Notes: generated by a model from the sequence alone, not told the origin. 10,017 bases of DNA from CAZCBD01 sp964496755 (GCA_964496755.1 CAZCBD010000104.1:1-10017), one strand, 5' to 3'. Shown: positions 1 to 7,463, counted from the first letter of the stretch. Made by a program: numbers and translations.

Positions 1-348
1 GCAAATATCGGTTTGTATATAAATATGAATCAATACAATAATGATATTTCCTTGAAAGGGAAGATTAATAAAATTTATGACCGGAGTTACTACTGGGATT
101 GGCACACAAATTCAAATCGCAGCAAATACAGAGAATTGTGGAAATCGAGTGAAACTGCAAAAAATAATTTAAGGTTTGTTGTTGGGGCAATGATTCTAAA
201 TCGTATCGTAAGTGCAATTAATGCCGCCAGACTTGTAAAAGCATTTAATCGAAATATTAAATCAATTTCATGGAATATTAATTTTAGTGTAAGAAGAATT
301 ACCGGACTTGATTCTGAAATTACATTAAATTTTTCAACCGCGATTTAA
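1..348 (+). CDS. C-terminal fragment of unrecognised protein, possibly DUF5683-like (5' end outside window)
   Basis: The frame is open from the first base of the window (Ala-Asn-Ile-Gly...) to a TAA at 346-348, giving 115 residues. The TTG at 13 and ATG at 25 are probably internal codons and the true start lies to the left. Visible features are an aromatic/basic stretch (YYWDWHTNSNRSKYRELW) followed by a hydrophobic segment ending in NRIVSAINAARLV, then a basic tail with alternating hydrophobic residues. A segment of the type 'N(H/R)xVSAIdA' following a 'YR.lr' stretch is what I associate with DUF5683-like membrane-associated proteins of Bacteroidota and Ignavibacteria, but this is a weak family impression. 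It is convergent with rsmE and their stop codons overlap. The role is unknown. Confidence 0.6.
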   Translation, partial: ANIGLYINMNQYNNDISLKGKINKIYDRSYYWDWHTNSNRSKYRELWKSSETAKNNLRFVVGAMILNRIVSAINAARLVKAFNRNIKSISWNINFSVRRITGLDSEITLNFSTAI

Positions 349-1121
349 ATTGTTTTGTTGGTATCGGAGTTTTGCATATTACAAAGCTCTATTTGAGAAA
401 CAGCAGAAATTAATGCTGTTTCTACCCTCAAAATATTGGGGCTCAAGTTGAATTTTATAAAATTTAATTTTTCCATGAATTCAATTTCAAATGGAATCCA
501 TCCCCCTTCCGGCCCAATTGCCAAAACAATGTGATTAATATCCGGGGATATTATTTGTAGTAAATTTTTATTGGAGCTTGGTTCAGCTAATAAATATTTG
601 GTGTTTTGCCGATTAAAATTTCCAGAATTAATAAAATAAGTTTCAAAGTAAGATTTAAACTTGTTGTGAACTCTAACTATAGGAAGCCGAGTATTTTTAC
701 CCTGACTTAGTCCCTCAATCAAATATGGTAGTTGTTTTTCGGGTTCCAATAAAGGAGATTGATAATAACTTTTTTCCACTCTGTTTGCACGAATAAAATC
801 AATGCTTCGAAGAGAAAAAGTGCCGGCAATTTTTAATATTTTTTTTATTGTTTGTGGCCGTGGTAATGCACAAATTAAATCCATTTCAATATTACTTTTT
901 ACAATTTTGTTTGCAACTTTGTAATTAAAGTAAAGAGAAACAGAGGAGTTATTTATTGTTAAAATTTTGGCAATACCTTTGGGTCCGTTTAATAAACCGA
1001 CTTCAACACTACTTCCGGAATTAAGTTTTAAAATTTCTCTAATATGTTTAACTCTATTGTCATTTATCAGAAAATGAAATTTTTTGATTTCCTCTTCTTT
1101 TTTTAGAATTATAATGTTCAT
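345..1121 (-). CDS. rsmE: 16S rRNA (uracil-1498-N3)-methyltransferase RsmE
   Basis: RsmE uses S-adenosylmethionine to methylate N3 of U1498 in helix 44 of 16S rRNA, acting on the assembled 30S subunit. The 258-residue protein has the usual family length (about 230-260). An N-terminal PUA-like domain (about residues 15-70, with HIREILKLNSG) precedes a SPOUT methyltransferase domain. The SPOUT signature is clear: AIGPEGGW at 201-208 and LSPNILRVETA at about 226-236, the deep trefoil-knot SAM-binding loops. The LPRPQTIKKIL segment near 86-96 and QGKNTRLPIV near 140-149 also fit the family. The ATG overlaps the stop of the upstream cysteine-protein gene (ATGA, 1118-1121) with no evident Shine-Dalgarno site, so translation is probably coupled. 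The 3' end overlaps the convergent gene by four bases. Confidence 0.96.
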   Translation of the reverse strand: MNIIILKKEEEIKKFHFLINDNRVKHIREILKLNSGSSVEVGLLNGPKGIAKILTINNSSVSLYFNYKVANKIVKSNIEMDLICALPRPQTIKKILKIAGTFSLRSIDFIRANRVEKSYYQSPLLEPEKQLPYLIEGLSQGKNTRLPIVRVHNKFKSYFETYFINSGNFNRQNTKYLLAEPSSNKNLLQIISPDINHIVLAIGPEGGWIPFEIEFMEKLNFIKFNLSPNILRVETALISAVSQIELCNMQNSDTNKTI

Positions 1122-1555
1122 TCGGATAGCAACAGTTTTTCAGTAATTGCGGCGGTGAATTTTACAAATTCGAAACAAGCGGTTCTTCGTTCCGGCTTTT
1201 TAAAATCCTCTTTACCGGTTTCAGTAGATAAGTTACAACCGGTTAAATCATTGCAATTTAAAACATTAAATTTTTTCTGAAATTCATAAATTAACTTAGA
1301 AACCGCTTCATTGCAGCTAAGATTAGATTCGGCATTTGATTTTCTTCCCAACGCAAAATTAATTGCTAATATTCCGCCTACCAATGCACCACATCTGCCA
1401 TTAGTATTTGCCATGCCACCACCAAATCCCGTTGCAATTTGCGGAATTGCATCATTGGTGATATTTAATTTTTCCGTAACTGCTTTTAAAACGGATTCTG
1501 CACAATTAAAATGTTCCGAATAATATTTGACCGATAAATCAGCTGAATTTTTCAT
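1118..1555 (-). CDS. C_GCAxxG_C_C family cysteine-rich protein
   Basis: This 145-residue protein matches the C_GCAxxG_C_C family (PF09719-type), small proteins presumed to bind a metal or act in redox chemistry; their biochemical function is not established. Diagnostic features are an early Cys in FNCAESVLKAV (C18), the glycine-rich ATGFGGGM (41-48), GRCGALVGGILA (53-64, C55), and a C-terminal set of cysteines at C81, C101, C107 and C127. All six cysteines sit in family-type positions. There is no signal peptide, so it is probably cytoplasmic. The ATG at 1553-1555 follows a weak purine stretch (GTGAGAAA). It is the first gene of a two-gene minus-strand unit with rsmE, overlapping it by ATGA. 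It diverges from truA across a 69-base spacer. Confidence 0.88.
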   Translation of the reverse strand: MKNSADLSVKYYSEHFNCAESVLKAVTEKLNITNDAIPQIATGFGGGMANTNGRCGALVGGILAINFALGRKSNAESNLSCNEAVSKLIYEFQKKFNVLNCNDLTGCNLSTETGKEDFKKPERRTACFEFVKFTAAITEKLLLSE

Positions 1556-1594
1556 TTTCTCACTTTTATTTTTAGTAAATCGAAAAATATATTA

Positions 1595-1602
1595 TAAATT
1601 TG
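1595..1602 (+). promoter_or_regulatory. Candidate -7 box (TAAATTTG) of truA
   Basis: TAAATTTG matches the Bacteroidota -7 consensus TAnnTTTG exactly and ends 22 bases before the truA ATG, so it would give a very short leader. No TTTG -33 element is visible upstream in the 69-base divergent spacer. Such boxes occur by chance in AT-rich DNA, so position is the main support. Confidence 0.4.
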
Positions 1603-1624
1603 TGATTACAAAATATTTTTACAA

Positions 1625-2359
1625 ATGAAAAATTACAAACTTGAAATATCGTATGACGGCACAAATTATCATGGGTGGCAAATCCAAAAAAATGCTGTTA
1701 CGGTACAAGCAAAAATAAAATCGGCCATAGAAACGATTTTAAAAGAAGAGGTGAATTTAATTGGTTCGGGCAGAACGGATTCCGGCGTACATGCACTTGG
1801 GCAGATTGCAAATTTTAAAACTGAAAAAGAAATTGATTTGTCTAAATTTAAATATTCATTAAATTCAATTTTACCTTCAGATATTGCAGTTAAAAGTATT
1901 TTTGAAGTTGATACTGAATTTCATTCAAGATTCGATGCAAAAAAACGCAATTACATTTATATTTTTTCGAAAAATAAAAATCCGTTTCTTGAAAAGTATT
2001 CAAGCAGAATAAAATTTAACCAAGAAATAAATGTTGCTAAGCTTAATAAAATAGCTTCGGCTTTAATTGGCAAACATGATTTTACATCTTTTGCAAAAGT
2101 GAATTCGGATGTAAAAAACAAGATTTGTGAAATTTATGAAATAAGATTTTGGGAAACAAAGGAATTGATTTATTTTTACGTTGAAGCAAATAGATTTTTG
2201 CACGGAATGGTAAGAGCAATCTTAGGAACTTTGCTGGAAGTGTCAAAAAAAGATTTTCCGATAAAGCAATTGAATTTTATTTTACAAAAAAAAGATAGAA
2301 CGGTTGCCGGGAAAGCGGTTTCGGCTAAAGGATTATTTTTATTTAAGGTTAAATATTAA
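1625..2359 (+). CDS. truA: tRNA pseudouridine(38-40) synthase TruA
   Basis: TruA converts uridines 38, 39 and 40 in the anticodon stem-loop of tRNAs to pseudouridine. The 244-residue length is typical. The N-terminal YDGTNYHGWQIQ (10-21) and the catalytic motif GSGRTDSGVHALGQ (47-60), with nucleophile Asp52, are intact. Downstream are FHSRFDAKKRNYIYIF (the Arg/Tyr-containing active-site strand), LIGKHDFTSFAK, and the C-terminal FLHGMVRAILGTLLEV, all in TruA order. The ATG at 1625 has no clear Shine-Dalgarno site. Its N-terminus (KNYKLEISYDG) aligns with family starts, so no alternative start is needed. The gene begins a plus-strand run with two envelope-protein genes, which may be co-transcribed (56-base gap). 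Confidence 0.97.
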   Translation: MKNYKLEISYDGTNYHGWQIQKNAVTVQAKIKSAIETILKEEVNLIGSGRTDSGVHALGQIANFKTEKEIDLSKFKYSLNSILPSDIAVKSIFEVDTEFHSRFDAKKRNYIYIFSKNKNPFLEKYSSRIKFNQEINVAKLNKIASALIGKHDFTSFAKVNSDVKNKICEIYEIRFWETKELIYFYVEANRFLHGMVRAILGTLLEVSKKDFPIKQLNFILQKKDRTVAGKAVSAKGLFLFKVKY

Positions 2360-2415
2360 TTGCTTAACTTCGTAACTTAAATTACATTTTATAATAAAAA
2401 ATTAATACGAAAAAA

Positions 2416-3015
2416 TTGAAACTAAAATTTATTTTACTAATTGTTTTTTTTCTTGCCTTGCCTTCAAAAATATCTGCGCAAAATATAAAATTCGGCGAAG
2501 CGAAAGGATTATTTTTAAGTTTGGGAATTGGCCCGAGAATTCCTGTTGGTGAGTTTGCTAAATCGCATAATCTGGGAATAGGTTTTGATGTAGGGGTTTC
2601 ATATACCGATAATTTTTACATTCCGGTTTTTTTCTACGGAAAGATCGGTTATCAACATTATCCAGGGTTGCAGAATTACTATAAAATTTCCGAGCTCTCT
2701 TCAATTTCAACTAACATAATTTGTTTTGATGCCGGAGTGCGTTTTTATTTGCCACCGATAGTCAAAAATATTGTTGTTGTTATGCCTATAATTGAAGCAG
2801 GTGCCAGCTACTATTTTTCTTCTACTTTTAACCAATTTAAACTTTCGGCAGGTAAATTGAATTTTGCTGATGATTCTTCAAAATTCGGTTTTCATATTGC
2901 CGGTGGCGTATCTGTGTTTTTACTTGATGTAATGGTGCATTACACGTATTTACAGAAAAGTCAAAATATGGCTGTTGATATGCGACTAAGAATTCCTTTG
3001 TATTTAAAAATGTAG
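2416..3015 (+). CDS. Secreted protein, probable outer-membrane beta-barrel
   Basis: The 199-residue protein starts with a clear Sec signal peptide: KLK, a hydrophobic core (FILLIVFFLALP), then SKISAQ with likely cleavage near residue 21-22. The mature part has alternating hydrophobic/polar, Gly- and Tyr-rich strands (LFLSLGIGPRIPVGEF, GIGFDVGVSYTDNFYIPVFFYGKIGY, FGFHIAGGVSVFLLDVMVHYTYL) and ends in RLRIPLYLKM, consistent with an outer-membrane barrel of about eight strands. I do not recognise a specific family or substrate. The start is TTG at 2416, the only common start codon in frame just before the signal peptide; in-frame stops lie at 2392-2397 and no Shine-Dalgarno is evident. The next gene begins four bases after its stop, suggesting one transcript and a shared envelope role. 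Confidence 0.75.
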   Translation: MKLKFILLIVFFLALPSKISAQNIKFGEAKGLFLSLGIGPRIPVGEFAKSHNLGIGFDVGVSYTDNFYIPVFFYGKIGYQHYPGLQNYYKISELSSISTNIICFDAGVRFYLPPIVKNIVVVMPIIEAGASYYFSSTFNQFKLSAGKLNFADDSSKFGFHIAGGVSVFLLDVMVHYTYLQKSQNMAVDMRLRIPLYLKM

Positions 3016-3019
3016 TTTT

Positions 3020-4009
3020 ATGGATAAATTGAAAATTATTTATTTTTTTCTCTCTATTTTATTTGTGCTGTTTATATTAAATATCTCAATTGGCAGTAGA
3101 GAAAGAAATATACCGAAAAATGGATTATCTTTTGCACAAATTGATTCTGTTTTTTTATTCCATTTAAATGAATATGGCATCAACTCTAAATGGGTTCAAA
3201 AGAAAAATGGGAAAAAGTATTCCGATTCATTAAAAAGTTATTATAAAGTTAAATTACCCAAAGATGTAAATATTCCTGAGTTTATAAATTCATTTGTGTT
3301 AAAATTTAATCCTCAGAAATTGAAATTTAAAATATCCGAGCTTAAAATAAATGGCAAAACAGAAATACTTGGCTTTGCAGATAATAAATTAAAATTTAAA
3401 GCATTGGTAGATTATGCTAAAAATTTGCAAAGAAGAAAAATAACATTATCATTTTTAATTTCGGATTTTGCTGATTTGTCTAATTCCGATAAGAGTGAAT
3501 TGTTATCGGCACCTTTCCCGATTACACTTATATTGGTACCCTCAAAAGAAAGTGCTGAATTTATTAGTGAAATTAACAGGAATAAAAAAGCTTATTCGGT
3601 TTTAATAAATGATGATCTTACGGAGAGTGATTTTAAATTAAACGATAATTTACCGAAACTTTTGCTGAAAAATTCCATTAAAAATATTAAAAAAAACTTT
3701 TCGGCCGCTAAAATTTACTTGGTAGATAAAAAATCAAATTTATATAATTCCGCAACTTTCAGTTTTATAAAAAATGAGTTTAAAAGAAATAAAATAACAC
3801 TCAATTATTTTAATCAGTTTATTCTTTTATTCAACAAATCAATTGATGAAATTATTTCGATTTTAAAATTTCATTACGAGAGTAACGATTTATCGGTTGG
3901 CAGAATTTTTATTTTAACTGCAAATAAGTTTTTAAAACTCAAAAAGAAGTTAGGAACATTCCGAAAAAAGGGAATTAAGTTTGTATTTCCGGAACAAATA
4001 TCCAATTAA
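3020..4009 (+). CDS. Membrane-anchored protein resembling a degenerate divergent polysaccharide deacetylase (YibQ-like)
   Basis: The 329-residue protein has an N-terminal membrane anchor (about residues 5-24, IIYFFLSILFVLFILNISI) and a large, Lys-rich extracytoplasmic part. From about residue 140 the layout recalls the YibQ/divergent polysaccharide deacetylase fold: ITLSFLISDFADLS (first beta strand with acidic residue), LLSAPFPITLILVPS (compare the family's 'lP.PiTlailP'), AYSVLINDD (192-199, where the family has 'evliHlPMep'), and a terminal KKGIKFVFPEQIS (compare 'kGi.fv..Se'). The expected His/Asn 'NHMGS' metal-site motif is absent, so it is likely catalytically inactive if it belongs there. 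The family link is my inference from motif order and may be wrong. It lies four bases downstream of the barrel-protein gene and converges with the M16 operon, leaving three bases between stop codons. Confidence 0.55.
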   Translation: MDKLKIIYFFLSILFVLFILNISIGSRERNIPKNGLSFAQIDSVFLFHLNEYGINSKWVQKKNGKKYSDSLKSYYKVKLPKDVNIPEFINSFVLKFNPQKLKFKISELKINGKTEILGFADNKLKFKALVDYAKNLQRRKITLSFLISDFADLSNSDKSELLSAPFPITLILVPSKESAEFISEINRNKKAYSVLINDDLTESDFKLNDNLPKLLLKNSIKNIKKNFSAAKIYLVDKKSNLYNSATFSFIKNEFKRNKITLNYFNQFILLFNKSIDEIISILKFHYESNDLSVGRIFILTANKFLKLKKKLGTFRKKGIKFVFPEQISN

Positions 4010-4012
4010 AGA

Positions 4013-5347
4013 TTAAATCGTTAATTCAATTATTTCCCAATCCTTAAATTGTGATTTTAAAAGTTTGCAATTACCCACAATTACAATTTGTGCTCTTTCA
4101 AAGAGAATATTTTTGTTTGCGGCTTTTTGAACCGATGCTAAAGAAACATTTGAAAGATTTTCTAAGTACGTATTGAAAAAACTATTTTCCAGCTCAAAAA
4201 GAGATAACGAAGTAATGTTTTTAGCAATTTGGGAAAAAGTTTCGAACATTGAAGGATATCTTTTAGTTAAATAAGACTTTGCGAATTCAACCTCAGATTC
4301 TTTGATTGAAGAATCAAAATTTTTCATCTCATCTAAGATTTCAGTGACGGCAATTTTAGTATGTTCGGCTTGAACGGAAGTTCCTACCGAGAATTGGCCA
4401 AACGTTTTATTATAAACAAAAGCTGATGATGCACCATAGGTTATTCCTCTTTTTTCACGTAGGTTCAGATTTATTCTACTGGTAAATTGACCGCCGAAAA
4501 TATTGTTTGCAACAAGTTTTGAAAAATAATTCCCGTCGTATCTGTTCGATGAAATATGCCCGATTCTAATTTCACTTTGTGGCGCATCCTCTTTATTAAC
4601 AATATAAAGTTTTTTTGAAGTGGTTTTAGTTTTGCTGTTGAAAGTTAAAAGATTGCTTTCCTTTTCCCATTTACCTAGTGTTGAGTTTAACAAATCAAGC
4701 AAATGATCATCTTCAATATTGCCAACGGCAATCAAAGTAAGATTATTTTTACCAAAGTGGTTATTATAAAATTTCTTGACGTCAGAATTGCAAATAGTGT
4801 TAAGAGATTGAATATTTCCAAGTGAGGGATGCCCGTATTCCGTATTTTCAAAGATGATTTTATTAAAAAATTTTGATGCTTGGTAGTCGGCTACATCTTT
4901 TAATTGATTGAGTCTATTTTCCAATTTACTTTTTTCTCTTTGGAAATCCTTTTCGTCGAAATTCGGGTTAGTTATTATTTTACTTAAAATTTGTAAAGAT
5001 TGTGAAAAAGTATCACTCATAGAAATTAATTCTAAAATAAATGAATCGTGATTGGTTGAAATTTCAATCGCGGAACCCAATTGTTCAATTTCATCATCAA
5101 TTTCCAATGCTGATAATCCGTCGGCTCCTTCATCTATTAAAAAGGAAGTTAAAGCTGCTAAGCCGTTTCTATTACCGTCAAATTTTGCTCCGCAATTAAA
5201 CAGGGCATTTATTTTAATAATTGGTAAGTCGGTTTTTTTTACAAAAATTAATTCAACACCATTTTCCAATTTATAAATGTTAATGTTTGGTAAATGAAAT
5301 TTAATTTCTCCAACGGGGTTGGGGACAATACTTCTGTTAACAGTCAT
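4013..5347 (-). CDS. M16B peptidase-like subunit lacking the zinc motif (R/Y-motif partner)
   Basis: The 444-residue protein has the M16B two-domain layout, but the position of the inverzincin motif reads ALTSFLIDEGADGLSA (about 65-80) instead of HxxEH, so it cannot bind catalytic zinc. The second half keeps the conserved substrate-binding motif NLREKRGITYGASS (295-308, Arg297 and Tyr304), and also NIFGGQFTSRIN just before it. In characterised bacterial heterodimeric M16B proteases one subunit supplies HxxEH and the other supplies R/Y; this protein fits the second role. There is no signal peptide, so it is probably cytoplasmic, though some M16 proteins act in the periplasm. The ATG is three bases after the stop of the catalytic subunit, with its ribosome-binding site (AGAGGG) inside that gene's last codons, so the two are co-expressed. 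Confidence 0.93.
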   Translation of the reverse strand: MTVNRSIVPNPVGEIKFHLPNINIYKLENGVELIFVKKTDLPIIKINALFNCGAKFDGNRNGLAALTSFLIDEGADGLSALEIDDEIEQLGSAIEISTNHDSFILELISMSDTFSQSLQILSKIITNPNFDEKDFQREKSKLENRLNQLKDVADYQASKFFNKIIFENTEYGHPSLGNIQSLNTICNSDVKKFYNNHFGKNNLTLIAVGNIEDDHLLDLLNSTLGKWEKESNLLTFNSKTKTTSKKLYIVNKEDAPQSEIRIGHISSNRYDGNYFSKLVANNIFGGQFTSRINLNLREKRGITYGASSAFVYNKTFGQFSVGTSVQAEHTKIAVTEILDEMKNFDSSIKESEVEFAKSYLTKRYPSMFETFSQIAKNITSLSLFELENSFFNTYLENLSNVSLASVQKAANKNILFERAQIVIVGNCKLLKSQFKDWEIIELTI

Positions 5348-5350
5348 TAT

Positions 5351-6616
5351 TTACCCTCTCGGAATAATTTTAAGTTCAAAATAATTTTCAGATAAATATT
5401 TTTTTGCTACTTCTTTAATATTTGCAGCAGAATTATTCAGATATCGGTTTAAGTCATATTGGAATGAATTTGGTTTGTTCAAATAAAAATTATAATGGTT
5501 TAAATAATTAGCAACAGTGTTTAGATTTTGTAACGAATAAACAAAAGAAGAGGCAATACCATTTCTAGAGCGCTCAAAATCTTTCAACGAAATACCGTTT
5601 TTATATATTTCATCCATTACTTCAAAAAAACCGGATTTGATTTCGTTTGAATTTTCTCCTTGTTTTATGGTGGCTACAAAAATGAATAAACCGCCATATT
5701 TGCCCGAATATTGAAAGCAAGACACATCTAGGGCAATTTGTTTTTCAAAAACCAGTTTTTTATATAGCGGAGAATTTTTGGTTCCGCTTAGTATGTCGGC
5801 AAGCATTTCCAAAGAAGCATCGTCGTTATGAAAGGCAGGGCATGTATTAAATGCAAAATAAATTCTTTCAAGCGATACATTATCTTTGTAATTAATAAGT
5901 TTATTTTCATCAAGCTTAAAATTTTTAATGTTAATTGAATCAAGTTTATTGGTGGGCGGAATTGATTCAAAATATTTTTTTACCAGATTAATAGTTTCAT
6001 CGAATTCAAAATCGCCTGCAATTACTAAAGAAGCGTTATTGGGTGCATAATACTTTTCAAAAAAATTCTTAACGCTATTTAGTTCGAATTTTTTGATATC
6101 ATCTAAAAATCCGATTGTGGGCCACGAATACGGATGTCCCGTAGGAAAAATGTTTTTGAAAATTATTTCCCAAGCTAAACCGTAGGGTTGATTATCATAG
6201 TTCTGACGACGTTCGTTCATTACAACTTCTTTTTGGTTTTCCAGTTTTTCTTCTGTTAGTGCCGGAATTAAAAAACCCATTCTATCGGATTCAAGCCAAA
6301 GGGCTAATTCCAAATAATTTGAAGGTAGGGTTTCGTAATAATTGGTTCTATCAAAGCTTGTTGAACCGTTTAGTGAACCGCCGGCTTCTTCAATATATTT
6401 GAAATGCATTTCTTTCGGTACATTTTCAGAGCCTTGAAACATCATATGTTCAAATAAATGAGCGAAGCCTGTTGCTCCTAATTGTTCGTTTGCCGAGCCA
6501 ACTTTATACCAAATATTTGTTGTAACTAAAGGCAATGAGTGGTTTTGATGTAAAATTAATTCTAACCCATTATCCAATTCAATTTTTCTACATTCAAACG
6601 AAATAGTCTTTTTCAT
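5351..6616 (-). CDS. M16B zinc metallopeptidase, catalytic subunit
   Basis: A 421-residue zinc endopeptidase of family M16B (mitochondrial processing peptidase-like). The inverted zinc motif is intact in GFAHLFEHMMFQGSENVP: His53, catalytic Glu56 and His57. The third zinc ligand is most likely Glu135 in EVVMNERRQ, about 78 residues further on, as expected. Other family hallmarks are WYKVGSANEQLGATG (36-50), LNGSTSFDRTNYYETLP, and GHPYSWPTIG. The C-terminal half lacks the R/Y motif at the position where its neighbour has it, which supports a heterodimer. The ATG at 6616 follows an AAAAAAGG ribosome-binding site on the minus strand. It is the first gene of the operon and is transcribed divergently from the response regulator. 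Confidence 0.96.
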   Translation of the reverse strand: MKKTISFECRKIELDNGLELILHQNHSLPLVTTNIWYKVGSANEQLGATGFAHLFEHMMFQGSENVPKEMHFKYIEEAGGSLNGSTSFDRTNYYETLPSNYLELALWLESDRMGFLIPALTEEKLENQKEVVMNERRQNYDNQPYGLAWEIIFKNIFPTGHPYSWPTIGFLDDIKKFELNSVKNFFEKYYAPNNASLVIAGDFEFDETINLVKKYFESIPPTNKLDSINIKNFKLDENKLINYKDNVSLERIYFAFNTCPAFHNDDASLEMLADILSGTKNSPLYKKLVFEKQIALDVSCFQYSGKYGGLFIFVATIKQGENSNEIKSGFFEVMDEIYKNGISLKDFERSRNGIASSFVYSLQNLNTVANYLNHYNFYLNKPNSFQYDLNRYLNNSAANIKEVAKKYLSENYFELKIIPRG

Positions 6617-6654
6617 TTAACCTTTTTTATTTAATCGTTTTCATTAGTGAAAGA

Positions 6655-6662
6655 CAAATATA
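6655..6662 (-). promoter_or_regulatory. Candidate -7 box (TATATTTG on minus strand) of the M16 operon
   Basis: Read on the minus strand this is TATATTTG, an exact match to TAnnTTTG. It lies 38 bases upstream of the M16 catalytic-subunit ATG. No clear TTTG -33 element is seen at the usual distance. It sits inside the 154-base divergent spacer (6617-6770), which otherwise contains only AT-rich sequence. Confidence 0.45.
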
Positions 6663-6705
6663 CAATTCGTTATTTAAATAAACTAAAAAAAGCTTTTAAA
6701 AATAT

Positions 6706-6740
6706 TTTGTTTAATTTTTTAAAGATTAAATTTATATTTG
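6706..6740 (+). promoter_or_regulatory. Candidate promoter of the response-regulator gene (TTTG ... TATATTTG)
   Basis: TTTG at 6706-6709 and TATATTTG at 6733-6740 resemble the Bacteroidota -33 and -7 elements, separated by 23 bases (slightly longer than usual). The -7 box ends 30 bases before the ATG at 6771. The same octamer occurs on the opposite strand for the M16 operon, making the spacer a divergent promoter region. Confidence 0.5.
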
Positions 6741-6770
6741 TAAAAAATAACGATGTAGAACGGGTGTAGA

Positions 6771-7450
6771 ATGAACAAAAGTAATAAAATCAAATTAATG
6801 ATGGTAGATGATTTGGAAATAATTAGAGGGCATAACTTATATTATGGGAGATNNNNNNNNNNGATTCAAAAGAGTTTGAAATAATTGATCAAGCCGCAGA
6901 TGGGGAAGAATTTTTGGAAAAGTATTTTGAAGTTAGTCCGGACGTTGTCTTGATGGATATTTATATGCCCATTATTGATGGAATTAGAGCAACCGAAATA
7001 ATTACCAAACGTGATTCAAATGCAAAAGTACTTTTGTTTTCAATAAGCGATTCGAAAATCGAATTATATAAAGCCTATAAAGCCGGCGCAAAAGGGTTAA
7101 TTCATAAAAGTGCTTCCGTAAAAATAATAGCTGATGCAATTAAAAAAGTTAATCAAGGAGGTTACTATTACATGAATGGAGTTTCTGATAGTGAAATTAT
7201 AAATATTGTAAATAAATTTGACGAAATATGCTGTGACGATTCCGAAAAAGGTCCGGAGTTTACAGCCAGGGAAGAGGAAATTCTAGTTTTAATCGGGGAA
7301 AAATACACATCTAAAGAAATTGCCGATAAATTAAATGTTTCTATTAACACAATTGCTTTTCATCGCAAAAATATAAAAGCAAAATTGAATGCAACTTCAT
7401 ATGCCGAGGTTGTAAATTATGCATTAAAAAAAGTTCGCAATAAACTATAA
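6771..7450 (+). CDS. NarL/LuxR-family response regulator (frame broken by assembly gap and an indel)
   Basis: A two-component DNA-binding response regulator. The N-terminus from ATG 6771 reads MNKSNKIKLMMVDDLEIIR, containing the acidic pair of the receiver domain. After a frame change at about 6828 the sequence reads GITYIMGD (6829-6852), then 10 Ns, then DSKEFEIIDQAADGEEF onward in a third frame to the stop. The phospho-acceptor Asp lies in VLMDIYMPIIDG (codon 6956-6958), the switch residue in LLFSIS, and the conserved Lys in LIHKSA (7106-7108). A LuxR helix-turn-helix follows (FTAREEEILVLIG, SKEIADKLNVSINTIAFHRKNI; about 7256-7430). The domains are complete and normal in sequence, so I read the break as an assembly error and not a pseudogene. 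No sensor kinase is present. It lies 113 bases upstream of the LanB-like gene on the same strand and is the obvious candidate regulator for it. Confidence 0.9.
6853..6862. other. Assembly gap (10 Ns)
   Basis: Ten undetermined bases join two contigs inside the receiver domain of the response regulator. The length is evidently a placeholder: the flanking frames are out of phase across 10 bases. Both flanks begin or end with GAT, so the contigs may simply overlap by three bases. Confidence 0.97.
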
Positions 7451-7463
7451 CTACCAAAGTAGT
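7450..7463. repeat. Short inverted repeat ACTAC-N4-GTAGT, candidate operator 1
   Basis: A perfect 5-bp dyad (7450-7454 and 7459-7463) begins at the last base of the response-regulator stop codon. No T-run follows, so it is not a good intrinsic terminator. It resembles the short dyads bound by NarL/LuxR-type dimers and lies about 78 bases before the predicted transcription start of the LanB gene. Confidence 0.45.

Noticed and set aside
2383..2390. TACATTTT as a promoter box for the beta-barrel gene
   Set aside because: It lacks the final G of TAnnTTTG and has no upstream partner; in such AT-rich DNA one-mismatch hits are expected by chance, and the gene could be read from the truA promoter.
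5052..5276. 74-codon plus-strand frame opposite the second M16 gene
   Set aside because: It is antisense to a clear M16 coding region, has no family resemblance or start signals, and is a by-product of that gene's codons.
6771..7450. Response regulator as a genuine pseudogene
   Set aside because: All conserved receiver and helix-turn-helix residues are present and the only damage sits beside an N gap, which points to an assembly error.
7450..7463. The ACTAC/GTAGT dyad as an intrinsic terminator of the response-regulator gene
   Set aside because: The stem is only 5 bp with few G:C pairs and is not followed by a T-run.
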